Shown here in pieces: positions 55,188 through 63,869 of a stretch of DNA of 64,000 nt; within the stretch, counting starts at the first letter, position 1; each line of letters begins with the position of its first letter. The notes beneath the pieces were generated by a model. The model saw only the letters and a list, made by a program, of their open reading frames with translations, was not told the DNA's origin and made no database searches. The translations under genes and the position numbers were made by a program. Where the stretch lies: NCBI GenBank assembly GCA_963816785.1, contig CAWFLL010000004.1:558001-622000 (forward strand), given 5' to 3'. The DNA is from VRUE01 sp963816785 (GTDB lineage: Bacteria; Actinomycetota; Thermoleophilia; Solirubrobacterales; 70-9).

Positions 55188-56173
55188 TGCGGCCGTATTC
55201 GCATGGCCACCCGCTTTTCCTCCCACCCCCTGAAATTGCTAGGAATTGCCCGATCCCGGAACTCCTGGACAAGCGGTTGGTCTTCGTGACCGGCAAGGGC
55301 GGCGTCGGCAAGACCACCGTGGCCGTGGCGCTGGGCCTGCGTGCTGCGGCAGAGGGCAAGCGCACGATCGTCTGCGAGGTCGCCGCCCAGGAGAACGCCT
55401 CGCGGATCTTCGATCACACCGTGGTCGGATTTCACGAGGTCAGGATGGAGGAGAACCTGTGGACGATCTCGATCGACCCCGACGAGTCGATGCGCGAGTA
55501 CGTGCTTCTCCAGCTCAAGGTCCGGGCGATGCGCGACCTGCTGTTCCGCAGCCGCGTCTTCACCTATCTCGCAGCCGCCACCCCGGGGCTGAAGGAGCTG
55601 GTGACGATCGGGAAAATCTGGGAGCTCACTCAGCTCGACCGCAAGGTGAAGAAGGGACAAAAGTACGACCTGGTGATCGTCGACGCGCCGGCGACGGGTC
55701 ACGGGATCGGCTTCCTCCAGACACCTCGCACCTTCGCAGCGATCGCCAGGGTCGGGCCGATCCACTCGCAGGCGCAGCAGCTGAACCGCCTGATCACCGA
55801 CCAGAAGCACACCGGGTCGGCGATCGTGGCGCTGCCGGAGGAGATGCCCGTCAACGAGTCGGCGGCCCTCGAGCATGACCTTCGCCACGAGGTCGGAGTC
55901 GCGGTCGACCGCATCTACCTGAACGGCCTCTATCCGGAGCGGTTCTCCAAGGAGGAGGCGGAGCGCCTGACCGCCGTTGCCGAGGAGTCTCAGGGAGTCG
56001 AGCGCGCGGCGGCGCGCGCAGCCCTCTCCGAGCACGGCCGAGCACGCTCGCAGCGGGCCCAGCTGGCCCGCCTGCGGCGGCGCGTCGAGACCCCGGTCAA
56101 AATACTCCCGTTCCTGTTCGAGCCGGACCTCGACGTCGAGGCCGCGCGGCAACTCGCCCGGAGACTGCACTGA
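55187..56173 (+). CDS. ArsA/Get3 family ATPase, first of a pair (BagA/B-like)
   Basis: Up to 328 residues. LLDKRLVFVTGKGGVGKTTV (Walker A with signature Lys), CEVAAQENASRIF, VIVDAPATGHGIGFL. Paired with a second ArsA-type gene, as Rv3679-Rv3680, a bacterial guided-entry-type complex. Start is a problem: the frame opens at TTG 55187, exactly back to back with the parA ATG. No ATG or GTG lies near the conserved start; ATC 55253 has AGGA eight bases upstream. I give the TTG with reserve. Confidence 0.88.
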   Translation: MRPYSHGHPLFLPPPEIARNCPIPELLDKRLVFVTGKGGVGKTTVAVALGLRAAAEGKRTIVCEVAAQENASRIFDHTVVGFHEVRMEENLWTISIDPDESMREYVLLQLKVRAMRDLLFRSRVFTYLAAATPGLKELVTIGKIWELTQLDRKVKKGQKYDLVIVDAPATGHGIGFLQTPRTFAAIARVGPIHSQAQQLNRLITDQKHTGSAIVALPEEMPVNESAALEHDLRHEVGVAVDRIYLNGLYPERFSKEEAERLTAVAEESQGVERAAARAALSEHGRARSQRAQLARLRRRVETPVKILPFLFEPDLDVEAARQLARRLH

Positions 56174-57324
56174 TGGCCTCGGTCGACGAGATCCTCGACG
56201 GCAAGGACATCTGCATCTGCGCCGGCTCCGGTGGCGTCGGCAAGACGACCACCTCGGCGGCGATCGCCGTCGGGATGGCGGCGCGGGGGCTGAAGGTCTG
56301 CGTGCTGACGATCGACCCGGCGAAACGGCTCGCGGACTCGCTCGGGATGACCGAGCTGGGCAACGAGGCGGAGCGGGTGGACCCGAAGCTCTTCGAGCGG
56401 CATGGGGTCGAGATGAGGGGCGAGCTGTGGGCGATGATGCTCGACGCCAAGGCGACATTCGACGAGCTCGTCGCTCGCCAGGCGCCGGACGAGGAGTCCC
56501 GCGACCGGGTGCTGGAAAACCGCATCTACCAGCAGATCTCCAACGCCCTCGCCGGCTCGCAGGAGTACATGGCGATGGAGAAGCTGTTCGAGCTCCACAC
56601 CGAGGGGCGCTTCGACCTCCTCGTCCTCGACACCCCACCGACCCGCAACGCGCTCGACTTCCTCGACGCCCCGCGGCGCCTGACCCAGTTCATCGAAGGT
56701 CGCTCGCTGCGGGTCTTCATGCGACCGACCGGGCTGGCGGCGAGGGTCGCGGGCCGGGGGGCGTCAGCCGCGCTCTCGGTCCTGAAGCGGATCGTCGGCT
56801 TCGACCTGATCGCCGACCTGGCCGAGTTCTTCAACGCCTTCAGCGGCATGGTCGACGGCTTCCAGGCTCGGGCGCGCCGGGTCAACGGCCTGCTCGCCGA
56901 TTCTCGGACCTGCTTCCTGGTCGTCTGCGGCCCGCAGGGGGAGCCGGTCGACGAAGCCGTCTACTTCCACCGCAAGCTGGTCGAGGCGAAGCTGCCGTTC
57001 GGCGGGGTCGTCGTCAACAAGGTCCACTACCCGGCCGAGCGGCTGCGCGGCGATGCGGTCGACCTCGAGGCCGCCCTCGCCGAAAAGCTGGGGGATGGGG
57101 ACCTCGCGCAGCGGGTGGCCGAGAACTTCGCCGACTACCAGGCTCTGGCCGAGCGCGACGCCCGCAACATCGAGCGGCTGACGAGGGAGCTGCGGACCAG
57201 CGCCGTGATCCGGGTCCCCTACCTGGACGAAGACGTGCACGACCTCGGCGGGCTCGCCGAGATCAACCGCTACCTGTTCGCGAGCAGCGAGGAGCGGGTC
57301 GCCCTCGCCGCCGGCCGCGTCTAG
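56173..57324 (+). CDS. ArsA/Get3 family ATPase, second of a pair (BagA/B-like)
   Basis: 383 residues; ATG overlaps the previous stop (TGATG). ICICAGSGGVGKTTTSAAIA, LTIDPAKRLADSLG, LLVLDTPPTRNALDFLDAP, and VVCGPQGEPVDEA. Contains the long hydrophobic-rich middle (residues 170-235) typical of Get3/ArsA client-binding helices. No arsenical resistance genes are near, so arsenite transport is unlikely. Ends with a 4-base antisense overlap to the next gene. Confidence 0.92.
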   Translation: MASVDEILDGKDICICAGSGGVGKTTTSAAIAVGMAARGLKVCVLTIDPAKRLADSLGMTELGNEAERVDPKLFERHGVEMRGELWAMMLDAKATFDELVARQAPDEESRDRVLENRIYQQISNALAGSQEYMAMEKLFELHTEGRFDLLVLDTPPTRNALDFLDAPRRLTQFIEGRSLRVFMRPTGLAARVAGRGASAALSVLKRIVGFDLIADLAEFFNAFSGMVDGFQARARRVNGLLADSRTCFLVVCGPQGEPVDEAVYFHRKLVEAKLPFGGVVVNKVHYPAERLRGDAVDLEAALAEKLGDGDLAQRVAENFADYQALAERDARNIERLTRELRTSAVIRVPYLDEDVHDLGGLAEINRYLFASSEERVALAAGRV

Positions 57325-58925
57325 CCGGCGCTGCGCCGGTAGTGGTCGTACTCCAGCTCGCGCACCTGCCAGTCGGCGTCCTCGGGCACCGGGAACAGGT
57401 GGCGCACGGTCGGGGTGTCGATCGGCTCGCGGTCCTCGGCGCGAATTCCGCCGGGCCACTCGAGGGTGCTGCCCTCGTCGACCTCGACCTCCTCGAGCCA
57501 GTCGGTGGCCGTGATCCGGATCTCATCCTCGCCCGGGATCGGCTCCATGATGCGGGTGTCGTGGTGGTCCATGTGGTCCTCCTCATCGAGGGTGTGCTCA
57601 GGGCCCTGATCCGGCCCCGAGAGAATCAGATTGCGATCGGCGTCGACTGGCGGGTCTGGTGTCGAGACGGAGACGGTGATCTCGGGGTCGCCGGCTTCGA
57701 GGCCGGAGGCGATCAGGGACTCGTCGGCGGCGGCGCCGAGGTCGGTGCTGATCTCTCCGAGGGCGGCCTCGCGGAGGATTCCGCGGACGCTCTCCTCGAC
57801 CCAGCGCGCCAGCTCGGGTGTGCCCGCCGGGGGGGCGCCGCGCATCAGCGAGCGCTCGAGCTCCAGCGCGACTTCGATCCGTTCGTGGCAGACCATCCGG
57901 GCGTCGGGGTCGTCCTCGATCAGCGCCGCCGCGCGTTTCGGCAGCGAGGCGCCGACCGGGCCCTCGCCGCCGAGCACGGCGCGCAGGGCAAGCAGGTGGT
58001 CGCTGAGCCCTTCCAGAACGGTTTCGCGGCTGCGTCCGAGCTCGAAGCGATCGACGGCCCAGGCGAGTGCGCCGTCGGGGTCCGGCCGGACCTCGAGGGC
58101 GCTGGCGAACTCGGCGAGCTCGTCCGCCTCATCCTTGCCCAGCCGGTAGCCACCCAGCCGGACCGCGCCGGCACCGGTTGCGATCCGGCGCCAGCTCCCC
58201 TCGCCGGTCGGCGCGAAGGCATGGGGCCCGAGCCCGACGCCGCCCGCCCTGAAGAGCCGCATCACGGTGATCAGCTCGTGCAGCTGGCGCATCGCCTCGG
58301 CGGCGCTCTCCGCGCCCTCGCCCTGCTCGGCGATCGCCAGGAACTGGGGCTCCCAGGCCATCCGGCCCATTCCCTCGCTGCGCATCGCCTCGATCGGCGC
58401 CTCGATGGCGTCGGCCCTGACCGCCTGCATCCCGTGCGGGAGATGAAGGCGGGCGACCGGCATCTGCAGGCCGACGATCGGCGCGATCAGGAAGTCGGTC
58501 TCGTCGACCTCGCAGAGCTCGGCGTCGAGGACGGCCAGCGCGCCGTCGAGGCGCGCCCGGTCGAGCGAGAACTCGGTGCAACCGTCCCAGAGCGCGGCGA
58601 AGAAGGTGACGAGCATCTTCGCGGCCCGCTCGCCCGAGTCGACGGGGACGGCCGCGCCGTGCTGCTCGAGGTAGGACGCCGCCACGTCGGCCACCGCGAC
58701 CACGTCCCTGGCCGCCTCGAAGGCGGGGAGGGAGCGCAGCTCGTCCTCCCGCTCCAGCACGTAGAGGGAGGTGAGAGGCCGATAGCTGTGGAAGGGCGAC
58801 TCAGGGCCGGCCTGCTCGTCGACGTCGAACGGGATCTGGTCACCGCTGGCGACCAGCGTGGCGAAGCGGGTCGCCGCCTCGGCGGCAAGCTGCTTCAGCG
58901 CCTGGTTGAGAACAGGGTCGCGCAC
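57321..58925 (-). CDS. Large hypothetical protein (534 aa)
   Basis: I do not recognise a family. The product is acidic, Ala/Glu-rich, mostly helical, without membrane segment or signal. Notable stretches: YRPLTSLYVLEREDELRSL, MLVTFFAALWDGCTEFSLD, PIVGLQMPVARLHLPHGMQA, and a strongly acidic C-terminus (HTLDEEDHMDHHD, then EVEVDEGSTLEWP). GTG start. A short ATCAGATT match to the repeat family occurs at about 57624-57631. Confidence 0.75.
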   Translation of the reverse strand: MRDPVLNQALKQLAAEAATRFATLVASGDQIPFDVDEQAGPESPFHSYRPLTSLYVLEREDELRSLPAFEAARDVVAVADVAASYLEQHGAAVPVDSGERAAKMLVTFFAALWDGCTEFSLDRARLDGALAVLDAELCEVDETDFLIAPIVGLQMPVARLHLPHGMQAVRADAIEAPIEAMRSEGMGRMAWEPQFLAIAEQGEGAESAAEAMRQLHELITVMRLFRAGGVGLGPHAFAPTGEGSWRRIATGAGAVRLGGYRLGKDEADELAEFASALEVRPDPDGALAWAVDRFELGRSRETVLEGLSDHLLALRAVLGGEGPVGASLPKRAAALIEDDPDARMVCHERIEVALELERSLMRGAPPAGTPELARWVEESVRGILREAALGEISTDLGAAADESLIASGLEAGDPEITVSVSTPDPPVDADRNLILSGPDQGPEHTLDEEDHMDHHDTRIMEPIPGEDEIRITATDWLEEVEVDEGSTLEWPGGIRAEDREPIDTPTVRHLFPVPEDADWQVRELEYDHYRRSAG

Positions 58926-58991
58926 ACTCCACGCTTCCCCTCCCCGTCGGGCGCTCCTGCGCCTGCACGACGGCTTGCAGGGCCAGGGGGT

Positions 58992-59360
58992 CTAGGCGTG
59001 AGCGGGGGCCCGCTCGGAGCTCTCGGCCGCCACCTCGGGATCCTCGTCCATCAGCCAGCGCCTTCCGTAGCGGCGCATGTCATCGATCAGGGGAGCCAGC
59101 GCCTCGCCTTTCTCGGTCAGCGCGTACTCGACCCGGGGCGGCACCTCCGGGAACGTCCTGCGAACGACGACTCCCTCCTCTTCCAGGGCCCGCAGGCGCA
59201 GCGACAGGGTCCGCGGGCTGATCCCCTCCAACGAGCGCTCAAGCTCGCAGAACCGGCTGCGATCGCCGGCGAGGTCACGGATGATCAGAAGGGTCCACTT
59301 GCCGCAGACGATGTCCGCAGTCCGGCAGACGGGGCATTGGGAGTTACTTGCGGCACTCAT
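58992..59360 (-). CDS. HxlR family transcriptional regulator
   Basis: 122 residues. Winged helix: CPVCRTADIVCGKWTLLIIR, FCELERSLEGISPRTLSLRL, EEEGVVVRRTFPEVPPRVEY, ALTEKGEALAPLID. Three N-terminal cysteines (CPVC and C in DIVCGKW) could sense redox state. It stands alone between the 534-residue protein and the pilus operon; target unknown. Confidence 0.93.
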   Translation of the reverse strand: MSAASNSQCPVCRTADIVCGKWTLLIIRDLAGDRSRFCELERSLEGISPRTLSLRLRALEEEGVVVRRTFPEVPPRVEYALTEKGEALAPLIDDMRRYGRRWLMDEDPEVAAESSERAPAHA

Positions 59361-59411
59361 CTGGAATCGAGGCGCCTGACAAACGCCCCGTCCAGCGAGT
59401 TTAGCGCCAGT

Positions 59412-59428
59412 GCTTCACTTACTGAAGC
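59412..59428. promoter_or_regulatory. Inverted repeat between the HxlR gene and pilus operon end
   Basis: GCTTCA-CTTAC-TGAAGC, 52-68 bases upstream of the HxlR start and overlapping the end of the 297-residue pilus gene. Its half-sites (GCTTCA/TGAAGC) resemble those in the operators of the other HxlR gene at 37026. It may be an operator or a weak terminator stem. Confidence 0.45.
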
Positions 59429-60308
59429 TTTGGGAGAAATCGCCGTAGGGCTGGCGCCTGGCAGAAGAGGACGTCGCCGGCTTTGGCCGCTCGACTTCGA
59501 TGAACTGGATCTGGGTGACGTTGAGTCGGTAGCTGCGGCCCGGCACGCCGGTGATCAGGTCGACCGCGTGCCCCGCGCCGATGGTGAGCAGCGTGCAGCT
59601 GTTGGTTCCGCCGATGCACTGGCCCTTGCCGCGGATCACCGCGACCTCGGGAGAGACGGCGAAGCTGGCCCGCTTGCCGTCGTCGGAAACGCCTAGGAAG
59701 ACCACGACCGGGTTCTTCTGGGGAAGCCGCGTCCCGACCTCGAGGGCGTCATAGGTCTTCAGCTTCTCCGAGCCCGCGACGCCGAACCGGACATCGGGTC
59801 GGAAGGCGAAGAAGCGCAGGCCCGAATCGTCTGGCTGAGGGCTCCCGCTCCCGCCCGAGCCGGAACCGGGCGCCGGGCCCACTTCCACTGGAACGCTGCC
59901 TTCGTCTTCGACGCTGGCGCCCGAGGGAGCCGCATTGGGGCCGCCGCTGGAAGCGGTGTCATTTGCGCCGCTCCCGCCCGCGGGCGCCACGAACCGCTGG
60001 TTGAACGGGTCGGTCGCCGTCCTGCTCTTCAGCCGCCGGTGGTAGTCGCGCAGGCCGGGCGTCGCCTCGACTACCGTCAACTTGAAGCCGTTCGCGGCCG
60101 ACCCGGATGGGTTGGCACCGCCCAGGGCCACCGGCGGTGGCGGCTGTTCGGGGCTGTCGCCGAGCAGGAACGGCACGGCGACGATCGCCACCACGACAAG
60201 CCCGATCAGCGGCAGCAGGCGGCGGTCGCGCAGGTCGTAATAGAGGTCCGCGAGGAACGGCGGCACCTTGACCTCCGGCATCTTCAGCTCCGGGCCCCTG
60301 AGGTTCAT
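59415..60308 (-). CDS. Pilus-operon protein at PilP position
   Basis: 297 residues. Short cytosolic N-terminus (VPPFLADLYYDLRDRR), one membrane helix (LLPLIGLVVVAIVAVPFLLG), then a long Ser/Gly/Pro-rich periplasmic-type linker and a compact C-terminal beta domain (FFAFRPDVRFG, RLPQKNPVVVFLGVSDDG). Sequence is not recognisably PilP, but order after pilM-pilN-pilO and bitopic topology suggest the same role. Overlaps pilO by 4 bases. Confidence 0.65.
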   Translation of the reverse strand: MNLRGPELKMPEVKVPPFLADLYYDLRDRRLLPLIGLVVVAIVAVPFLLGDSPEQPPPPVALGGANPSGSAANGFKLTVVEATPGLRDYHRRLKSRTATDPFNQRFVAPAGGSGANDTASSGGPNAAPSGASVEDEGSVPVEVGPAPGSGSGGSGSPQPDDSGLRFFAFRPDVRFGVAGSEKLKTYDALEVGTRLPQKNPVVVFLGVSDDGKRASFAVSPEVAVIRGKGQCIGGTNSCTLLTIGAGHAVDLITGVPGRSYRLNVTQIQFIEVERPKPATSSSARRQPYGDFSQSFSK

Positions 60309-61069
60309 CGCGCAACTCCTGTCGTGGTCGCAGCCGGTGTCGCTTCGGTTGCTGCCGGGGCTTCAGGGGCCCCGCCGGCCGCCGGCACCTGGCCCGGCGG
60401 CGTCAGGTAGGTGGTGACGGCGAAGGTCACCTCGAGTTGAGGGAAGTCGCCTTTCGGCGGTTTCTGAAGCGAGAAGCCGTCGATCGTCAGCAGGCGGCCG
60501 TCCACCGTGACCTCTTGCTTGCCGGTGTCGACCAGCGAGTCGAGTCCGTTGATGAAGTCGGCAATCTTGAAGAAGCTGCCCTCGAAGGTCAGCGTGTAGG
60601 GCATCACGCCCAACCCGGCGGGGCCGACCGTCGCACCCAGCGGCATCGTCGCCGCCGCTGCCTCGGTGGGCGAGATCGGGGCCCCACCCGCGGATACCGG
60701 CGCCGTTTCGGTCGTTTCGGTTTCGGTCCCGCCTTCCGAGGTGAGTTCCAGCTCCTTGAACCTGACCTTGGCGTCTTCGGCGATGCGGTTCACCTGGACG
60801 AGGAGCGAGGCGGTGTCGTCGTCGCCTGGCACGGCCTTGCCGAGGACGACCAGGCGCTGGTATTCGGCCGGGAACTCGTCCCGCGCTTCTTCTGCCGCGG
60901 TGATTTCGGAGCGGTGCTGCGCCAACGAGACCTGCACCTGGCCTGCGTCTTTCTGCAGTTCGCTCGCTTCTTCGCGCTTCGGGCTGAGCCCGAGCATCCA
61001 GAACGCTGCGCCGATCGCGGCGACGGCGAGCACTGCGACCACGGCGAGGCTGGAGGAGCTCAGCTTCAT
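60305..61069 (-). CDS. pilO: Type IV pilus inner-membrane protein PilO
   Basis: 254 residues, ATG. One N-terminal membrane helix (SLAVVAVLAVAAIGAAFWML), a coiled coil (about residues 35-75, EASELQKDAGQVQVSLAQHR), and a C-terminal ferredoxin-like domain (YTLTFEGSFFKIADFINGLD, LEVTFAVTTYL). Forms the alignment complex with PilN. Starts just after pilN. Confidence 0.87.
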   Translation of the reverse strand: MKLSSSSLAVVAVLAVAAIGAAFWMLGLSPKREEASELQKDAGQVQVSLAQHRSEITAAEEARDEFPAEYQRLVVLGKAVPGDDDTASLLVQVNRIAEDAKVRFKELELTSEGGTETETTETAPVSAGGAPISPTEAAAATMPLGATVGPAGLGVMPYTLTFEGSFFKIADFINGLDSLVDTGKQEVTVDGRLLTIDGFSLQKPPKGDFPQLEVTFAVTTYLTPPGQVPAAGGAPEAPAATEATPAATTTGVAR

Positions 61070-61070
61070 C

Positions 61071-61880
61071 TCATTCGCCTTCCGTGCTCTCGGACGATTC
61101 CGTCGCGACGGTTTCGGCCTGTTCGGGTGCGGGCGGCACCGCTTCTTCGCCTTCGCCGGTCACCGTGACCGGCGCGGCATCGAAGGCGACGACGATCGCG
61201 AATTTGGCGATGAACTTCCGGGTCCGGCATTCGTCGCTGCTGGAGCCTGTTGCGGCGCCAACTTCGGTCGAGCCGCCGGACGAGGATTCGGCTTCTTCGT
61301 TCTCTTCTTCTTCGCCGAGCTCGGACGACTGAATCCCGACCCGGGTGACGCCGTCGATGTCCTTCAGCGCAGTGACGAAGCCGGCGACGGACTCCTGCCC
61401 CGTCGCGCAGCCGATCATTTCGAGGGCGGGACCAGGGGCGGATGGCCGCAGGCTCGCCCCACCGGCGCCGGAACCGCCACTCTGGTTGCTGACGCTGACG
61501 CCGGGCGACGCGGTTGCCGTCATGTTCACCAGCCAGACGTCGCTGGGCAGGACCAGCGCCAGTTCGCGCATGACCCGCTCCCAGTCGAAGCGGCTGTCGG
61601 CAAGGCTCCTGACGGTCTCGACACGCTGTTCGCTCATCGTCCTGAATTGGGTGTAGGGAGCGAGCTTCTTCGCCTTCGCAATGGCCACCGCGTCTTCGCG
61701 TTTCAGAGTCGTCACTTCGACCTTGCTCTCGGCGATCTGGTTGTCGGTCAGCACCATCGCCGTGATCGCGCCAAGGACGAGGACCAGGGCGCCGACCAGG
61801 ATGTAGGTGACCGGCCCGGTCCTCAGGGGGGCATGCTGGCCGCGACGCTCCTCGAGCGGGATCAGATTGACCGGGCGCAT
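61071..61880 (-). CDS. pilN: Type IV pilus inner-membrane protein PilN
   Basis: 269 residues. The short cytosolic MRPVNLIPLEERRG carries the NLIP motif that binds PilM. One membrane helix (TYILVGALVLVLGAITAMVL), a coiled coil, and an ELALVLPSDVWLVNMTATA domain follow. The C-terminus is unusually long and acidic (about residues 190-269). Confidence 0.88.
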   Translation of the reverse strand: MRPVNLIPLEERRGQHAPLRTGPVTYILVGALVLVLGAITAMVLTDNQIAESKVEVTTLKREDAVAIAKAKKLAPYTQFRTMSEQRVETVRSLADSRFDWERVMRELALVLPSDVWLVNMTATASPGVSVSNQSGGSGAGGASLRPSAPGPALEMIGCATGQESVAGFVTALKDIDGVTRVGIQSSELGEEEENEEAESSSGGSTEVGAATGSSSDECRTRKFIAKFAIVVAFDAAPVTVTGEGEEAVPPAPEQAETVATESSESTEGE

Positions 61881-61885
61881 CCTGC

Positions 61886-62953
61886 TCAGTCCTCCAGCGC
61901 CAGTCCGAATGGAACGGTCAGGCGCGCGGCCGTCGCCTCGTCGAAGCCCTCCAGCGCCGGTGGGCGGGAGACGCTGATTGGCAGGCTGAGATTGGCCTCC
62001 ATCACCGGGGCCAGCCCCGCGATCGCGCTGCCGGGGCCGCAGAGAACGATCCGCTTGACCGGGATCGCGCCCTCCTGGGCGCCGTAGTAGTCAAGCGAGA
62101 GGCGCAGCTCGTCGACGAGGGAGCTGACGCCCTGTTCGAGCGTGCGGCGGGCGTCGGCGACGATCGCCGGGTCGCCCTCCACCTGCTCCAGCGGACTATC
62201 GAGGCCGACGTGGGAGAGCCACTGGGCCGAGTGCTCGGAGCTGAGACCGTGCGCGGTGGCGAGGTTGGCGGAGATCGCCCCCATTCCGACGTAGGAGATC
62301 CGGGTGAAGAGGCAGGCCCTCCCCTTGGCCACGGCGAGATTGGTGACGTCGCCGAGGTTGCAGTAGAGAACGGTCCCCTGCGCCTGGCCCTCGGCGGCCT
62401 GCCCGACACCGGGCTGCGCCTCGGCCGCGGCGAGCGCGCGGATCATCCCGAAGGCGGAGAGGTCGACCCCGATCGGATCGAGGCCGGCGCTGCGGATCGG
62501 CTCGACGAAGGAGGTGACCATGTCGCGGCGCGCGGCAACGACGACGACGTCGACCTGCGGCGTGGAGCCCTCCTCGGCGGCGACCCCGCCGACGACCTGA
62601 TGCTCGAGCACGGCCTGGTCGAGCGGCATCGGCATCTGCTCCTGGGCCTGGAAGCGGACCGCGGCGTCCATCTGTTTCGGGTCCTCGATCGCCGGCAGCC
62701 GCATCGTCCTGACGACGAGGCGCTGATTGCCGATCCCGAGCCGGACCTTCTTCGAAAGCTTGTGCTCGGAGAAGAGCGTCTTCAGCGCGGAGGAGAGCAG
62801 GCCGGCGTCGAGAACCTCGCCCTCGTGGAAGGCTCCCGGGTCGAGGGAGCCGATCGCGGACGCGGTCACCTGTACGGACCCGTTGGACGAGACCTCGGTC
62901 GCAGCGATGCTTCCCGCCTCGATGTCGAGGCCGGCCACCGGACCCATCTTCAT
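61886..62953 (-). CDS. pilM: Type IV pilus actin-like ATPase PilM
   Basis: 355 residues from the ATG giving MKMGPVAGLDIEAGSIAATE. FtsA/actin-like fold: phosphate-1 GLDIEAGSIAATEV, LPAIEDPKQMDAAVRFQAQE, VLYCNLGDVTNLAVAKG (phosphate 2), RIVLCGPGSAIAGLAPVME (adenosine). Cytoplasmic ring protein linking PilN to the assembly ATPase. First of the pilMNO(P) genes; five bases separate it from pilN. Confidence 0.9.
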   Translation of the reverse strand: MKMGPVAGLDIEAGSIAATEVSSNGSVQVTASAIGSLDPGAFHEGEVLDAGLLSSALKTLFSEHKLSKKVRLGIGNQRLVVRTMRLPAIEDPKQMDAAVRFQAQEQMPMPLDQAVLEHQVVGGVAAEEGSTPQVDVVVVAARRDMVTSFVEPIRSAGLDPIGVDLSAFGMIRALAAAEAQPGVGQAAEGQAQGTVLYCNLGDVTNLAVAKGRACLFTRISYVGMGAISANLATAHGLSSEHSAQWLSHVGLDSPLEQVEGDPAIVADARRTLEQGVSSLVDELRLSLDYYGAQEGAIPVKRIVLCGPGSAIAGLAPVMEANLSLPISVSRPPALEGFDEATAARLTVPFGLALED

Positions 62954-63042
62954 TTTCTTTCGGGTGAGGGGGAGCACGCCCTGCCTCAATCGACAGAAAG
63001 CCGGAAGACCTTTCGCCCTGCAACTACCAACTTCTCGAAGAA

Positions 63043-63060
63043 TCTGGACGAACGTCCAGA
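63043..63060. promoter_or_regulatory. Perfect palindrome between pilD and pilM
   Basis: TCTGGACG-AA-CGTCCAGA, an 8-bp perfect stem 10 bases after the pilD stop (minus strand) and about 90 bases before pilM. No strong T-run follows (TTCTTCGAG), so it could be a weak terminator or an operator for the pilMNO genes. A GAACGTC direct repeat lies at 63050 and 63064. Confidence 0.55.
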
Positions 63061-63070
63061 GGGCGAACGT

Positions 63071-63823
63071 CTAGAAGGTGCTCAGGTACCAGTCGACGAT
63101 CTGGTTGCCGGCGAGCAGGCCCGCGACCCCGCCGAGGGCGAGGAACGGCCCGAACGGGACGGACTGCTTGCGCGCCGCGGCGCCGTGGCGGGCGATCAGG
63201 GCCAGGCCGACGACCGACCCGGCGGCGAAGCCGATCAGGAGGGCGGGGGCGACCGAGCGGCCGAGGTAGAGGCCCATCACCGCCGCCAGCTTCACGTCAC
63301 CCATGCCCATCCCGCGCGGGTAGGCGAAGGCGATCGCGAACAGAACCCCGCCCGCGGCAGCCCCCGCGATCGCCCGTTCGGGCAGGCTGGAGGGATCAAG
63401 GGCCGCTGCCAGCGCCACCCCGGCGATTGCCGAGACGATCAGGATCTTGTTCGGGATCACCCGCAGCTCGAGGTCGGTCAGCGTGATCGCCGCAAGCGTC
63501 GCGACGAAGACGAGCCCGAGGACGAGTTGGGTCGGTTCGTCGTGCAACACCAGCACGGTGACGGCGAAGAGCGCCCCGGTGCAGGCCTCGATCAGCGGGT
63601 ACCGGGCGGAGATCCGCTCGCCGCAGTGTCGGCAGCGCCCGCGCAGCAGCAACCAGGAGAGGATCGGGATGTTGTCGTAGGCGGCGATCTGGGTGCTGCA
63701 GCTTGCGCAGCGGGAGCGAGGAGCGGCGATCGACTCTCCACGCGGCACGCGGTGCGCGACGACGCTCAGGAAGCTGCCGGTGACCGCTCCGCCGAGGAAT
63801 CCGAATGTCGCTATCGCCGCCAT
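63071..63823 (-). CDS. pilD: Prepilin peptidase (type IV leader peptidase)
   Basis: 250 residues from ATG 63823 (GTG 63829 is the alternative). Two CxxC zinc pairs (RCASCSTQIA and RCRHCGERIS), catalytic Asp residues in ITLTDLELRVIPNK and GMGMGDVKLAAV, and about seven membrane helices. Cleaves and N-methylates prepilins; here it belongs to the pilus operon. Confidence 0.94.
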   Translation of the reverse strand: MAAIATFGFLGGAVTGSFLSVVAHRVPRGESIAAPRSRCASCSTQIAAYDNIPILSWLLLRGRCRHCGERISARYPLIEACTGALFAVTVLVLHDEPTQLVLGLVFVATLAAITLTDLELRVIPNKILIVSAIAGVALAAALDPSSLPERAIAGAAAGGVLFAIAFAYPRGMGMGDVKLAAVMGLYLGRSVAPALLIGFAAGSVVGLALIARHGAAARKQSVPFGPFLALGGVAGLLAGNQIVDWYLSTF

Positions 63824-63869
63824 CTGCACGAAATGGGATCGGCGCCGTCAGGGCGCCACTTGAGCGCTG

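Noticed and set aside
55253..57324. Arsenite efflux ATPase (arsA) of an arsenic resistance operon
   Set aside because: No arsB, arsC, arsR or arsD nearby; a tandem ArsA pair fits the Rv3679-Rv3680 type better.
57618..57640. Further copy of the GAATCAGA repeat in the 534-residue protein gene
   Set aside because: Only about 9 bases (AATCAGATT) match and neither flank does; chance is likely.
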